From Thereva unica (Eukaryota > Arthropoda > Insecta > Diptera > Therevidae): a stretch of 64,000 bases of DNA. The position numbers and the translations under genes were made by a program. The number at the start of each line of letters is the position of its first letter. Position 1 is the first letter of the stretch. Location of the stretch: NCBI GenBank assembly GCA_949987705.1, contig OX465281.1, positions 30,240,942-30,304,941 on the forward strand, in the 5' to 3' direction. The notes beneath the pieces are model-generated. The model saw only the letters and a program-made list of their open reading frames with translations, was not told the DNA's origin and did not search any database. Below, piece after piece: positions 46,389 to 56,002 of this stretch.

Positions 46389-48177
46389 AGAGATGCCACG
46401 AATATTCGGCTGGTATTCAGTATTCGGCCTATTCGTGTACTTTTTTGAATATTCGGTATTCGGCCGAATCCCGAGTCGAAAAATTTTGTCTCGATTTTGC
46501 TACCTGTTTTGAGGGCGTCCGATATCGTACGATAGCGTAAAAGCAAGTTCAGTTCTATTGTTTGGACGATCTCAGACGACATCAGACGGTCTTCTTTTGT
46601 GCTTTTTCAGGGCGTCTGAGATCGTTTGATGTCTTAAATTCTATCGCGCAATCCTTTTAGCGCTGCGACGTCAAATACTAGGACTAATATTGGGTACATG
46701 TATAAGTGCACGGCTTATGAAAATTATATCATGATTCCTGTACAAAATATTATAAACGTATGTTTAAGTGTACAAGTGAATGACGAAACTTATGTATCTA
46801 TACCTATTAATCAATACGAAGGCGAATAAAACTTCATACATATATAATTTACATTTACTTATTTTTGTAAGCAAACATTTACAAAAGAACTTTTTTCAAA
46901 ATTAAACATCATATCGTTCATCCAACGGTGATTTGTCGTAACCCTCAAAAATTTGAAAATTGACTTTATAGGATCATTGGATAGAGGTCATAATTGTCCA
47001 ACCGCCTGCAATATGTCGTAATCTACAAAAATAATATTCTATAAAATGCCAATATGCTTAAATTTGCAAAACAGTACAAGCTAATTATAAATAAAACTGA
47101 AATGATGAAGTTTTAATTGCCTCCTGAAAAATACCACTCTGTGGCTTGCGACATATTGAAGTTGCATGAACGATATATAGAATATTTTATTAATATAAAC
47201 TAAGTGAAATGAAAATTAAATTTCAGTCTAAGTCCAGTTTTCGATGAGTCACGAATTCTAAGAAAAATTTTGTGTGAAATCGAATGAGATCTTCGGATAT
47301 CGTCCGAAAACGACAGAAAATTTGTATTTTCAATTGTGAGACCGTCTGAAATCGTAAGGAGACCATAAAAATGGTCGCCGCACGAGAGAACAATAGAAGT
47401 GAGACCGTACGAGAAGGTCTGATGTCTTAAAATTTCGACTCGGGATAATCCACATTATTCGGCCGAATACCGAATAATCATGAAAAAACGCGTTTTTATG
47501 AATAAAATCAAGTTTTTCTGCGTTCGTTGATAGCAAACGATAACGGATTTCCTCGCAAATAAGTCCTGCTTGAGAAAATAGTCTCTCACTATATGCACTA
47601 CTGCCAGCAAACGATAGATAAATCATAACAAATTTTGAGAGAGTTGGATATTGTTTTGTGTTTGCTGACCACCACTTGTAAGGGTCTGCCGTCCGAACGA
47701 GGCGAATTGATTTTAAGTACAAATCCATCTTATTTGCAGTAGCACTCGGCTTAGCGACTTCCTCAAAACAGTTACAGAAACATGAATTGGTGTGTCTTTT
47801 CTTACAAAGTGGAAAGAATCATCTCTGTACTGCTAGATTCATCACAACTTATTTTCAAAGCTTCTAGAATAATTTTTTGTCTTGCTCTTTCAGTTTGAAC
47901 TAATTCCAGGAAATTTGTTTTGAAACGCGGGTTAAGAGAAGTGGCCACCAGATATTTGTCATTTTCATAAAAGTTGAAGCGGTTTTCAAGCTTAGCTTGT
48001 AGTGACGATCTCATTCTCACTAAATTTGGTGCTCTCTCTCTGCAGTCTCTGCCTTTCGCAGATATTTTAACAATGTAACAGCATGTGCAATCACTTCAGA
48101 GATGCAGGATATACCTGAGCTGGTTATTTTTGTAATTTCTTCGAACGGCTTTCTCGCTTCACCCTGAACAAGGGCTA
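46389..48177 (-). pseudogene. hAT transposase relic with one visible end
   Basis: The left end TAGAGATGCCACGAATATTC looks like a hAT terminal repeat. Coding pieces on minus run from about 48177 down: KPFEEITKITSSGISCISEV, LENRFNFYENDKYLVATSLN and LNPRFKTNFLE (48177-47802), then DPYKWWSANTKQYPTLSKF and SAYSERLFSQAG (47650-47510), which is the C-terminal dimerisation domain of hAT transposases. The N-terminal BED finger and right end are missing because the sequence stops matching at 48177. An inserted MITE (46470-47444) separates the C-terminus from the left end. Confidence 0.72.
46470..47444. mobile_element. 975-bp non-autonomous element inside the hAT relic
   Basis: Ends CCCGAGTCGAAA and TTTCGACTCGGG are inverted copies. 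Interior motifs such as GTCTGAGATCGT and GATGTCTTAAA recur near both ends in inverted arrangement. No clear target duplication beyond two bases; no protein recognised. The hAT sequence (TATTCGGCCGAAT) resumes on both sides. Confidence 0.65.
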
Positions 48178-48276
48178 GGGCCGGCGCTGAGTATATATCT
48201 CAATCTCGTGATGGCGCCCCCTTCGACGAGACGCCCGCATGCTCCGCATGCGTTGCATGCCCGTTTCCGCCGGCCC
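48178..48276. mobile_element. 99-bp GC-rich element with GGGCCGGCG ends
   Basis: GGGCCGGCG at the left end is inverted (CGCCGGCCC) at the right end. The hAT relic stops exactly at its left border and a MADF gene piece stops at its right border. It is far more GC-rich than its neighbours. Either a tiny MITE or a junction sequence; no target duplication is clear. Confidence 0.45.
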
Positions 48277-48600
48277 TGGAATTGCATCTTTTAAAAATAG
48301 CAGATTCTCGAAGAATTTGTATCTTTTTGTCCTGCCCGGATGATCCCTTTATTTCCTTTACACTTTTTACGAATTGGTCTCTCAAAGACCTCCAGGCGGT
48401 TTTGCAATCATTTACTGAAATTATCAATTATTTTATAACCAATTTCAATAGACATATTTTTAATTTTTTATTCTTTACTTACCATTAACCTCCAAAAGTT
48501 TGGAAATTTCGATCCAACACTTTTCTTTATAATCACTTTTTTTATAACCATTGTTTTTTTTAATCATAAATCGCCGGTTTGCATTTTATTTCACTCTCGG
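48277..48600 (-). pseudogene. MADF-domain gene fragment, two exons
   Basis: Exon 1 (about 48590-48483) reads NNGYKKSDYKEKCWIEISKL and exon 2 (48414-48277) continues VNDCKTAWRSLRDQFVKSVK. Intron borders are GTAAGT and TTTCAG (48415-48482, 68 bp). The join lies in the middle of a MADF domain, the same place as in Harbinger A. The 5' part of the domain and everything after about residue 60 of exon 2 are missing, the latter cut by the GC-rich element. Probably from another Harbinger. Confidence 0.65.
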
Positions 48601-48984
48601 GTATTGAATCGGAAACGGCATCGTCATTGACAACTGAGGTCACGGCTCGCCTGAACCCAGTCTAACCCAAAAGTTCTGGCACTTCTGGTTTTATTGCGGC
48701 AACACTTAAATGAAACTTTCAGAAACTCAAAAAAACTAACAAGAAAAACATGTGTCGAGCTATTTTAGATTGCGAGCGTTTTTTCGCAAAAAAAAAAACG
48801 TTAGGTGATTTTTGCTATTTATCGACAGCACCCCCCCTGGTGAGATGTCGTGAGATTTGGCTCGACTCCCTCCCCCATCTAATCACTAGTGAGGTTTTTC
48901 AAATTTTAAAAAATCTCTAGTATTTACATAACCACAGGAAATCGGGCTGGTCGTGTGCAAGATTTTATTTGAGATAACTGATAA

Positions 48985-49128
48985 TTTAGACTTCTTCGTC
49001 TTCTTCTTCTTTCTTTAACGGCTCTACAGCCGGGATCCGGTCCTGGCGTCTCGCAACTGTTCTCTGCACCGGCCCCGATTCTGCGGCGATGTCAACCAGT
49101 TTGACATCCCTAAGCTCTGAGCGTCCTG
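48985..49128 (-). pseudogene. LINE 3' relic, left half, split by Harbinger E
   Basis: The minus strand continues from the segment at 53524-53680 (KRVEQRIGKKELVRSS, then GRPNLRWKDGVN) into this piece and ends in a (GAA)-rich tail near 48990-49010. The split is exactly at the CTG target. The 18.1-kb copy shows the unsplit form. Confidence 0.65.
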
Positions 49129-49340
49129 GAGTGGCATTACCTAATTTGTTTCAAATAATTTGGTTCGATTTAACATAAACTCGTCTCAACTTCCACTTGG
49201 TATTATGGAATTTGAAACGAGTTATGAAATATACAAGAATCCCACTACAACTGACATGTCAATGTCAAAAGCTGTTTATTCGAAAATAAAATTAAATTAA
49301 GAGGCTTTACAGTGAATTAAAAATAATAAATACTGGTAAA

Positions 49341-52145
49341 ATGATTTTTTTCGACGAAACTAGTAGCAGTGAAGAAGATAAACAAGAAAAGAGAAACCTT
49401 AAAATAATAAGGAAACATTTAAGGAATGAAAGCAATCCTTTTGAAATTCCCGATGAAGAGTGAGTACTTTAAAAATATGTATTTTCCAGCACTATAAAGA
49501 TTGTAATTTCAGATTTAGCAGGAATTTCAGGATCAATAAAGAGTGCTTGAAGATGATATTGGACACCGTGCGATTTCAGAAAGGCGTACGTCAAAGTGCA
49601 ATTCCCCCTGTCCTGCAGCTCTGTGCTACATTGCACTTGTTAGCTTCAGGAAGCTATCAAGTGAATGTTGGTTTTAACCGTTTAATAGGAATGGCACAAT
49701 CAACACTATCAAAAATTTTTAAAAAAACGTTGGAATGTTTAGAAACACAATTTTGCGAACATTGGATAAAGATAGATGAAAGACAATTTGCACAGTGCAG
49801 GCATTTTTTTTTTTGATAAGTATAAAATTCCGGGTGTAATTGGGTGTGTAGACGGAACACACATTCCCATCTTAAAGCCAATTGCAAATGAGCACATATA
49901 TTTCAATAGAAAAGGATTTCATAGCTTGAATGTTATGATAGTAAGTTTGCCTTATCAAAACAGGATATCTAATAATAATTCTATTATTTCAGGTTTGTGA
50001 CCAAGAAAATAAAATCATAGCTTTGGATTGTTCCAAAGGTGGAGCTGCTCACGATTCCTTTGTTTGGAGTAATTGTAAAGTTCACCAGCTCCTTCAAAGC
50101 AAATATGAAGAGGAACATTATACTGTCAGGCTCTTAGGTGAATAATAAGTTTATTTTCACACATATAATTTCATTTACAATATATATTACACATATAATT
50201 TCATTTACAATATAGAATCAACACCCGGGCCCCATCCAAGACGGAAATAGTAACCGCAATTCATGCGATGGCCAATGGTAAAGCAGCTGGAAAAGATGGC
50301 ATCCCGCCAGAATTGTTGAGAGCCGACTCAAGCCTCATAGCAGATGCGCTTCAGCCAATCCTCGAATTAGCATGGAACACCTGTACCTTTCCGGAGGATT
50401 GGACGGAAGGTATCATAGTCAAAATACCCAAAAAGGGGGATCTAACAATATGCGACAACTGGAGAGGCATCTGTCTATTATCTACTGTGGGTAAAATCTT
50501 GTCCCACACTATACTATCAAGAATAAGAGAGGCAGTAGATCAAACGCTTAGAAGGCAGCAGGCCGGATTCAGGAAGGGCCGTTCATGTATAGATCACATC
50601 AACACCTTAAGAATAACAGTGGAGCAGTCTACTGAATTACCTTGCTTTCGTAGATTATGAGAAAGCGTTCGACTCGGTTAATAGGAGCTTTATATGGCAG
50701 GCATTACGGCGACGTGGACTGCCGGATAAGATAATAGAATTGATAAAAGCCCTATACAACAATTCCAAATGCAGAGTTCTCCATAACGGAAAATTATCCG
50801 ACAGCTTTGAGGTGAGTTCAGGAGTACGACAAGGATGCTTACTATCCCCATTACTATTTCTTATAGTAATAAATGACATTCTTGTTGGCGCTCTAGATAG
50901 TAGAACAGGCGGCATACAGTGGGGTTTGCTAGATCGCCTTAAGGACCTCGACTACGCAGATGATATCTGTTTGCTGGCCCACAGACATCAGGAGCTAAAA
51001 AACATGTTAAACAATTTGGCAACAGAAAGTAGTCTAGCAGGCTTAAGGCTGAATCCGAATAAAACCAAAGAAATGCGGATAAATGCAAACACACTTGAAC
51101 GAACTGCGCTGAATAACCGTGACGTGGAACTGGTAGATAAATTCTGCTACCTCGGTAGTATAATTACCGAAAATGGTGGTGCAGAAGAAGACGTCAGTTC
51201 CAGAATAAATAAAGCACGAAGCGCATATGCATGCTTGTTCCGCATATGGAGATCAACGGAGATCTCAACCAACACCAAATTGCGGCTGTTCAACTCCAAC
51301 GTTAAGGCAGTTCTTTTATACGGTTGCGAAACATGGAAAGTCACCCAATTCATCACAGGGCGCCTACAAGTCTTCATCAACAGATGCCTACGTCGTATCC
51401 TAAAAATCCGCTGGCAAGATAGAATTTCAAATGAAGAGCTATGACGCCGTGCCGGCCAAGAAAGGATAGACGACCAAATCAGGCGAAGGAAATGGAATTG
51501 GGTTGGCCACACCTTGCGACGCGATAACGAAAATCTAGCCAAACAGGCCCTTGACTGGAACCCGCAAGGATCCCGTCGTGTTGGAAGACCTAGAACAACG
51601 TGGAGGAGAACCCTACTAGCAGAGGCCGCAACTACTGGGAGATCCTGGTCAGAGCTAAGAGCTGTCGCGCAAAACAGAGTCCGCTGGAGGGCAACTGTTT
51701 CCGCCCTATGTCCCACGAGGGATTAAGGGGCACATAGATAGATAGATAGATTCTTACAGGTGACAGTGGTTATCCCCTTCAACCATGGTTATTAACGCCA
51801 TATAGAAGAGCTGTGGAAGGAAGTAGTGAAATGCGTTTTAATTGTGTACATGCTAAAGCGCGGTCTATAGTGGAAAGATCCATAGGCATCCTAAAAGGCC
51901 GATGGAGATCTTTATGCAGCGATAGAAGGGCGCGCTTTTCCCCTTAAATTGTAGCGAAAATGGTCAACGTATGTGCCGCACTGCACAATGCTTGCCTGTT
52001 TTACAACATAGGATTAGAAGAGTCCAACATTGTAAATATAGCAGAGGAAGAAAACAATTCACATATAGCTTCCTCTTCTGATTCTGCGGAGCACCCACAG
52101 AGAAAAGCGACTATAATTAGAGATACAATAAGAGATTCTATGTAA
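49341..52145 (+). pseudogene. Harbinger E transposase (HARBI1-like), two lesions
   Basis: Exons: 49341-49459, 49513-49940, 49993-50137 and 51760-52145. Borders include GTGAGT/TTTCAG, GTAAGT/TTTCAG and GTGAAT/TTACAG. Catalytic residues: Asp in GVIGCVDGTHIPI, Asp in LLG-DSGYPL across the last intron, and Glu in RSIVERSIGILK. Two lesions: eleven T bases at 49804-49814 (ten would keep frame) and an in-frame TAA at 51945-51947. Correcting the T run gives 1077 nt, a multiple of three. The last intron is swollen to 1.6 kb by a LINE. Confidence 0.82.
50217..51752 (+). pseudogene. 5'-truncated LINE inside the transposase intron
   Basis: Reverse-transcriptase domain: GKAAGKDGIPPELLRAD, then DNWRGICLLSTVGK, QQAGFRKGRSCIDHINT; after a one-base frame change near 50636, FVDYEKAFDSVNR (motif A), GVRQGCLLSPLLF and LDYADDICLLAH (motif C, intact). 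The C-terminal block has VLLYGCETWKVTQ, a TGA at 51442-51444 where Trp is expected, then GRPRTTWRRTLL. It ends in a (GATA)n tail at about 51735-51752. No endonuclease. The 26-bp AT-rich duplication just before it (50158 and 50189) is intronic. Clade unassigned. Confidence 0.8.
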
Positions 52146-52345
52146 ATAATAATTATTAAACATTTTATTTTTAGAAAACATTTCACAGTTTCGTTTAATT
52201 CAATACATTTTTATACTTCTATTCTTCTTTAATTTATTAAATAAAATCTATGAATTCAGTCGTTATAAAAAAATTAAATAGTTAAATAAACCTTTTTCTA
52301 GTGTATATCAAATAAAGCATATATTAATTCAGTAAAAACGAAAGT

Positions 52346-53326
52346 TTATAAATCATAAAGATTTTCGAGGTGTAATCGCTTAAACTTACTTTTGTCCATT
52401 CTTATTTCCAAAGATTTTCGTTTAAGTGCTAATTTCTCTTTTTCAACCATTTTTGTATTTTCTAGTTTCTGCTTTTTTAGTTGATAAATTTTTTCTAGTA
52501 TTTCGAAATGTCTTCTAAGCAGTCTTCTATTTTCTTTTATTTCATAATAAATCTTTCCCAAATTTTGATTTATTTCTTCCGAGCTTTTTACGTATTTTTC
52601 TATAAATTCTTCCTTCTTCTTCTTTGATTTGGGTAGAGGAGTTGTACTCGGAATAGTGTTCGTAATATTTCCCTCATTTTCTTCCTCAACAACATTTATA
52701 AGCTCAGTTTCAATATTACGAATTTCATTGATAGCATTTGTACTTTCTCTTTCAATCTCAATCTCTGAGCATCCAAATGTCTTAACATTTTCTATTCCAG
52801 AAACGGATGTTTCTAACCCAGCACTTTCAATAATTGTTTCTTCCATTTCACTTATTTTTTTTTCTTGATACGGACCACCACCAGTTTTTTTCTTATTTCT
52901 TTTGTTGAAAGCTAATTTTGATTTTACTTTATACTTTAAATCACTCCACGTCTAAAATTCATATTTATTAACCGCCAAAACTTGATTTCACTAAATATAT
53001 TAGAATTACCTTTTTCCACTCGTGTAATTCCTTTACTGGAGGGCCCATCTCATTTAACTTGCCTTTGATCTCATTCCACAATAAATTTGTGGTTTTACGA
53101 CCTTGGGAAGTCTTGAGCAATCCTTTTGCCAGATCTTTGTGCGCACTCATATATTCGCACAAGTATATATGTTGCTCTTTATTAATACTAATATTTTGCG
53201 ATTTACATTCCCTAAAATAATTTTATGAAAGATTACTTTTCTACTAAAAATATTTACAAATATTACAATAGCAAAAAAACATTGATAATAATAAAGTATT
53301 TCCTAATTTATTACAATTACTTACAT
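52346..53326 (-). CDS. Harbinger E Myb/SANT-like partner protein (269 aa)
   Basis: Three exons: 53326-53325 (first two bases of the start codon), 53211-53010 and 52951-52346, totalling 810 nt without a stop. Introns have GTAAGT and TTTTAG borders. The N-terminal 70 residues match the Myb_DNA-bind_5 type (LCEYMSAHKDLAKGLLKTSQ, then LWNEIKGKLNEMGPPVKELH and EWKKTWSDLK). The C-terminal third is a charged coiled coil (NLGKIYYEIKENRRLLRRHF and following). Such proteins accompany Harbinger transposases and probably bind the element ends. The ATG is completed only by splicing, and no other upstream ATG fits. Confidence 0.82.
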
Positions 53327-53524
53327 TTTCACTTTGTTGATTTGACCCTCTCGACAACAATTTCTTTGCGACCAAATTCTTTGTGTAACAACTGTGTTTC
53401 AACTGTTGCGAAATACCATTTTTTTTGAAACAGCTGTCAAAGTGATTGAAACAAATTACGTGATGCCAATGACTAAAAAATTCGAAACAAGTAAATTGAA
53501 ACAAATTAGGTAATGCCACTCCTG

Positions 53525-53680
53525 GTTTACACCATCCTTCCAGCGAAGGTTGGGTCTCCCTCGCTGGGGCACCTCATAGGTCTTACTACTCCTGACTAAC
53601 TCCTTCTTACCTATCCTCTGTTCCACTCTCTTTTCCGCTTGTAATGGACACACAACTACCAGAACGTTATCACTCACTCG
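53525..53680 (-). pseudogene. LINE 3' relic, right half, split by Harbinger E
   Basis: Encodes the RGRPNLRWKDGVN block typical of LINE C-termini and joins to 49128 across the insertion. Upstream LINE sequence is missing beyond about 53680. Confidence 0.6.
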
Positions 53681-53904
53681 TCAAGAATTTCATTACGCTA
53701 AAATTTGGCGTATGCCTTCCTGTATTTCTATATTCTAAAGGCCTTTTCGTGATTCAGTGCTACTTGGTTCGTACACTGCAGTATTCGCGGAGTCACGCGT
53801 TTAGCTGGCCGTTGGCGGCTTAGCAATCTACTACTATGCTACTTTCTGGAGTTTGTGTAGGATTTAGTCATATCTTAAGGCTTCCATTTACACATAGGCC
53901 GCCG
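53681..53904. other. spacer before the Transib element
   Basis: No gene seen. Ends in CGCCG, the left target duplication of the Transib element (53900-53904). Confidence 0.5.
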
Positions 53905-55282
53905 CACAGTGGGACCAAATCCAAAAAAGCTGGCCAAAAGTCTAAAAAAAAAGTTTATAGATTGCGGCTTTTTTTGGGGGGGATGATTCGAGGACACTTC
54001 CAATAGTGAGCAATCAGTCACGGAAGGTTAGATTTTTTTCTACGGACTGAGAAATTGTAGTTACTACTTTACTCTTTTTGCTTATTTTTAAACGTTAATA
54101 TTGTGAAAAAAGGTTCACGTTTTCAAAACGCTATAAAAAATTAAGTAACCAAGCAATCGTGGTCGTGTAAAGTGGAATTTTCTTTGGAAGGTATGTAGAG
54201 TATAAAAAAAATTGCACTATACCCAATAAGCAAGTATATAATACACAGTAAGCATCTATTACACGTGCTTTTTATGAATTAGGATTGTAAGAATGCGATA
54301 TATATTGGACAAAAAGTAATATTGCTCCACTCTGCTCCACTGGAAAACTTGCTGGGCGTTGTTGGTAAAGGTGTATTCCTTCACCTCCAAAAAAAATCCG
54401 CTGCCCAAAATTGCCCCTCCGTGTTTTAAGGGGTCACATACGTCCAGCACTAGCCCATGGAAATGGTACTTAAATATTGCAAAAATGCGGGACAAGGTTT
54501 TATTTTTGGGATGTGTAGGGGGGGTCAGTGTGAGCTTAAATCTGAGTTTTCGGGATTCTAACCCACTCCCCCCAATTTGGCCGCCATCTTGGAAAAGGTG
54601 CGCAAATGGTTTTTCCATTATATATCTCCGTAACAGTACATCTTACAGAAAATTTGCAAGGGCACTTTTTGTTTATAATTAAATTATCTACAATATATTA
54701 GCACGATATTTTTGGGTAAATTTAATAATTAAGAAGTTATAAGCCTTAGAACACCAAAATTAGTCACAGTATTTTCTTTTAATGGCTATAGCTCTGAATG
54801 TTCGACATCAGAAGATAAAGATACAACTTTTACTTGTATTCACAATGATTTTCTTCTGTAATTGCATTCTTAAAAATTCTTATTTTGTTTTTCTAATAAA
54901 CAATAACTTCCTAATAAAATAACTTGCTTATAAAGAAATTAATCAAAAGTATTAAACATTATATTAAAACAAATTTTTTGATTTTTTTAAGAGGTTATGT
55001 TAACCATATTGAGTCCGCCATTTTGAAAATCGAAATTTCGACACCGGATTCGTTATCAGCGACCCCGAAAACCCCTAAGTGAGATGTTTTGGTATCATTT
55101 ACTAAAGTTTTTGACTATTTGGAGGGGTTATGTTAACCATATTGAGTCCGCCATTTTGAAAATCGAAATTTCGACACCGGATTCGTCATCAGCGACCCCG
55201 AAAACCCCCGAGTGTAAAATTTGAGATCATTTAATGCACTTTTTGACTTTTGGCCAGCTTTTTTGGATTTGGTCCCACTGTG
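53905..55282. mobile_element. non-autonomous Transib (1378 bp), CGCCG duplication
   Basis: Both ends are inverted repeats of about 38 bp beginning with the heptamer CACAGTG, then GGACCAAATCC and a TGGCCAAAAGTC block. CGCCG is duplicated exactly outside (53900-53904 and 55283-55287). A five-base CG-rich target and a CACAGTG start define Transib, relatives of RAG1. No transposase frame is present. A 134-bp unit containing GTTATGTTAACCATATTGAG is tandemly doubled near the right end (54991 and 55125). Confidence 0.9.
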
Positions 55283-55287
55283 CGCCG

Positions 55288-55850
55288 GCCGCCTGAAGGT
55301 TTTCGCCTTGAGGCCAAATATTACCACACGTGCACCGGCCGCCAACTGTATGGGGCCTGCAGTCCAAGAAAACTGACAAAAATCTTTATGTGTTTGGGCA
55401 TTTATCGTCAGTTCGTGCCTGAAGATTTATACTTCTATTCACTCTCAAGCCGTGAATTCACGGCACAAATTCACGCCATATCCCCTTGAAAAGGAAAGCA
55501 AGGCGCGAACTAGGCGAGAAAACCATCCGTATACGCGTTCGCGTTTTTTCGCGTGTGTTCACGGCGTGAGTCTGGAGCTCCTTGAAGTTTTCGTTGAGGC
55601 CATGAATATTATTGCACTTGAATTACGTGAGATTGAGTGAGATTCGGCTCGACCCCCTGGCCCAAAACGCCTCATGTAATTAATGGACGACCCCTTAGCA
55701 ATTATTTTTTACAAAATATGAACAAAAATTTTAAGCTTACATTAACTTATGAAGTGTAAATACATACTAAACCAATTTCAAATAAACAAAGAATTGCGTT
55801 CTTCATAAAACAAAGAAATAAACAAGAGAATTAACGGGCTTCTTTTCTTT
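55288..55850. other. spacer, no gene recognised
   Basis: Contains a GTGAGATT-GGCTCGACCC block near 55627-55660 that recurs in the same orientation near 48845-48870. Open frames are short. Confidence 0.4.
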
Positions 55851-56002
55851 TTCGAACAAACGCTCGCAATCGCAAATAGCTCGACACATGTTTTTCTTGT
55901 TAGTTTATTTGAGTTTCTGAAAGTTTAATTTAAGTGTTGCCGCAATAAAACCAGAAGTGCCAGAACTTTTGGGTTAGACTGGGTTCAGGCGAGCCGTGAG
56001 GT

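Larger units (their letters stand above)
49129..53521. mobile_element. Harbinger element E (4393 bp including a LINE)
   Basis: Terminal inverted repeats start GAGTGGCATTACCTAATTTG at both ends, and CTG is duplicated outside (49126-49128 and 53522-53524). It carries a transposase gene on plus (49341-52145) and a Myb/SANT-like partner on minus (53326-52346), arranged convergently. A LINE of about 1.5 kb is inserted in a transposase intron. The unrelated flanks on both sides join into one LINE fragment. Confidence 0.88.
48641..55998. mobile_element. candidate 7.4-kb element bounded by 148-bp inverted repeats
   Basis: 48641-48785 and 55851-55998 are inverted copies (about 90 percent by eye) starting CACGGCTCGCCTGAACCCAG. 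AGGT lies outside both (48637-48640 and 55999-56002). The interior holds a LINE relic with Harbinger E in it, and a Transib; native content cannot be separated. Two independent insertions in opposite orientation are an alternative. Confidence 0.5.

Noticed and set aside
51147..51716. 189-codon minus-strand frame
   Set aside because: Antisense shadow of the LINE C-terminal region at 50.2-51.7 kb.
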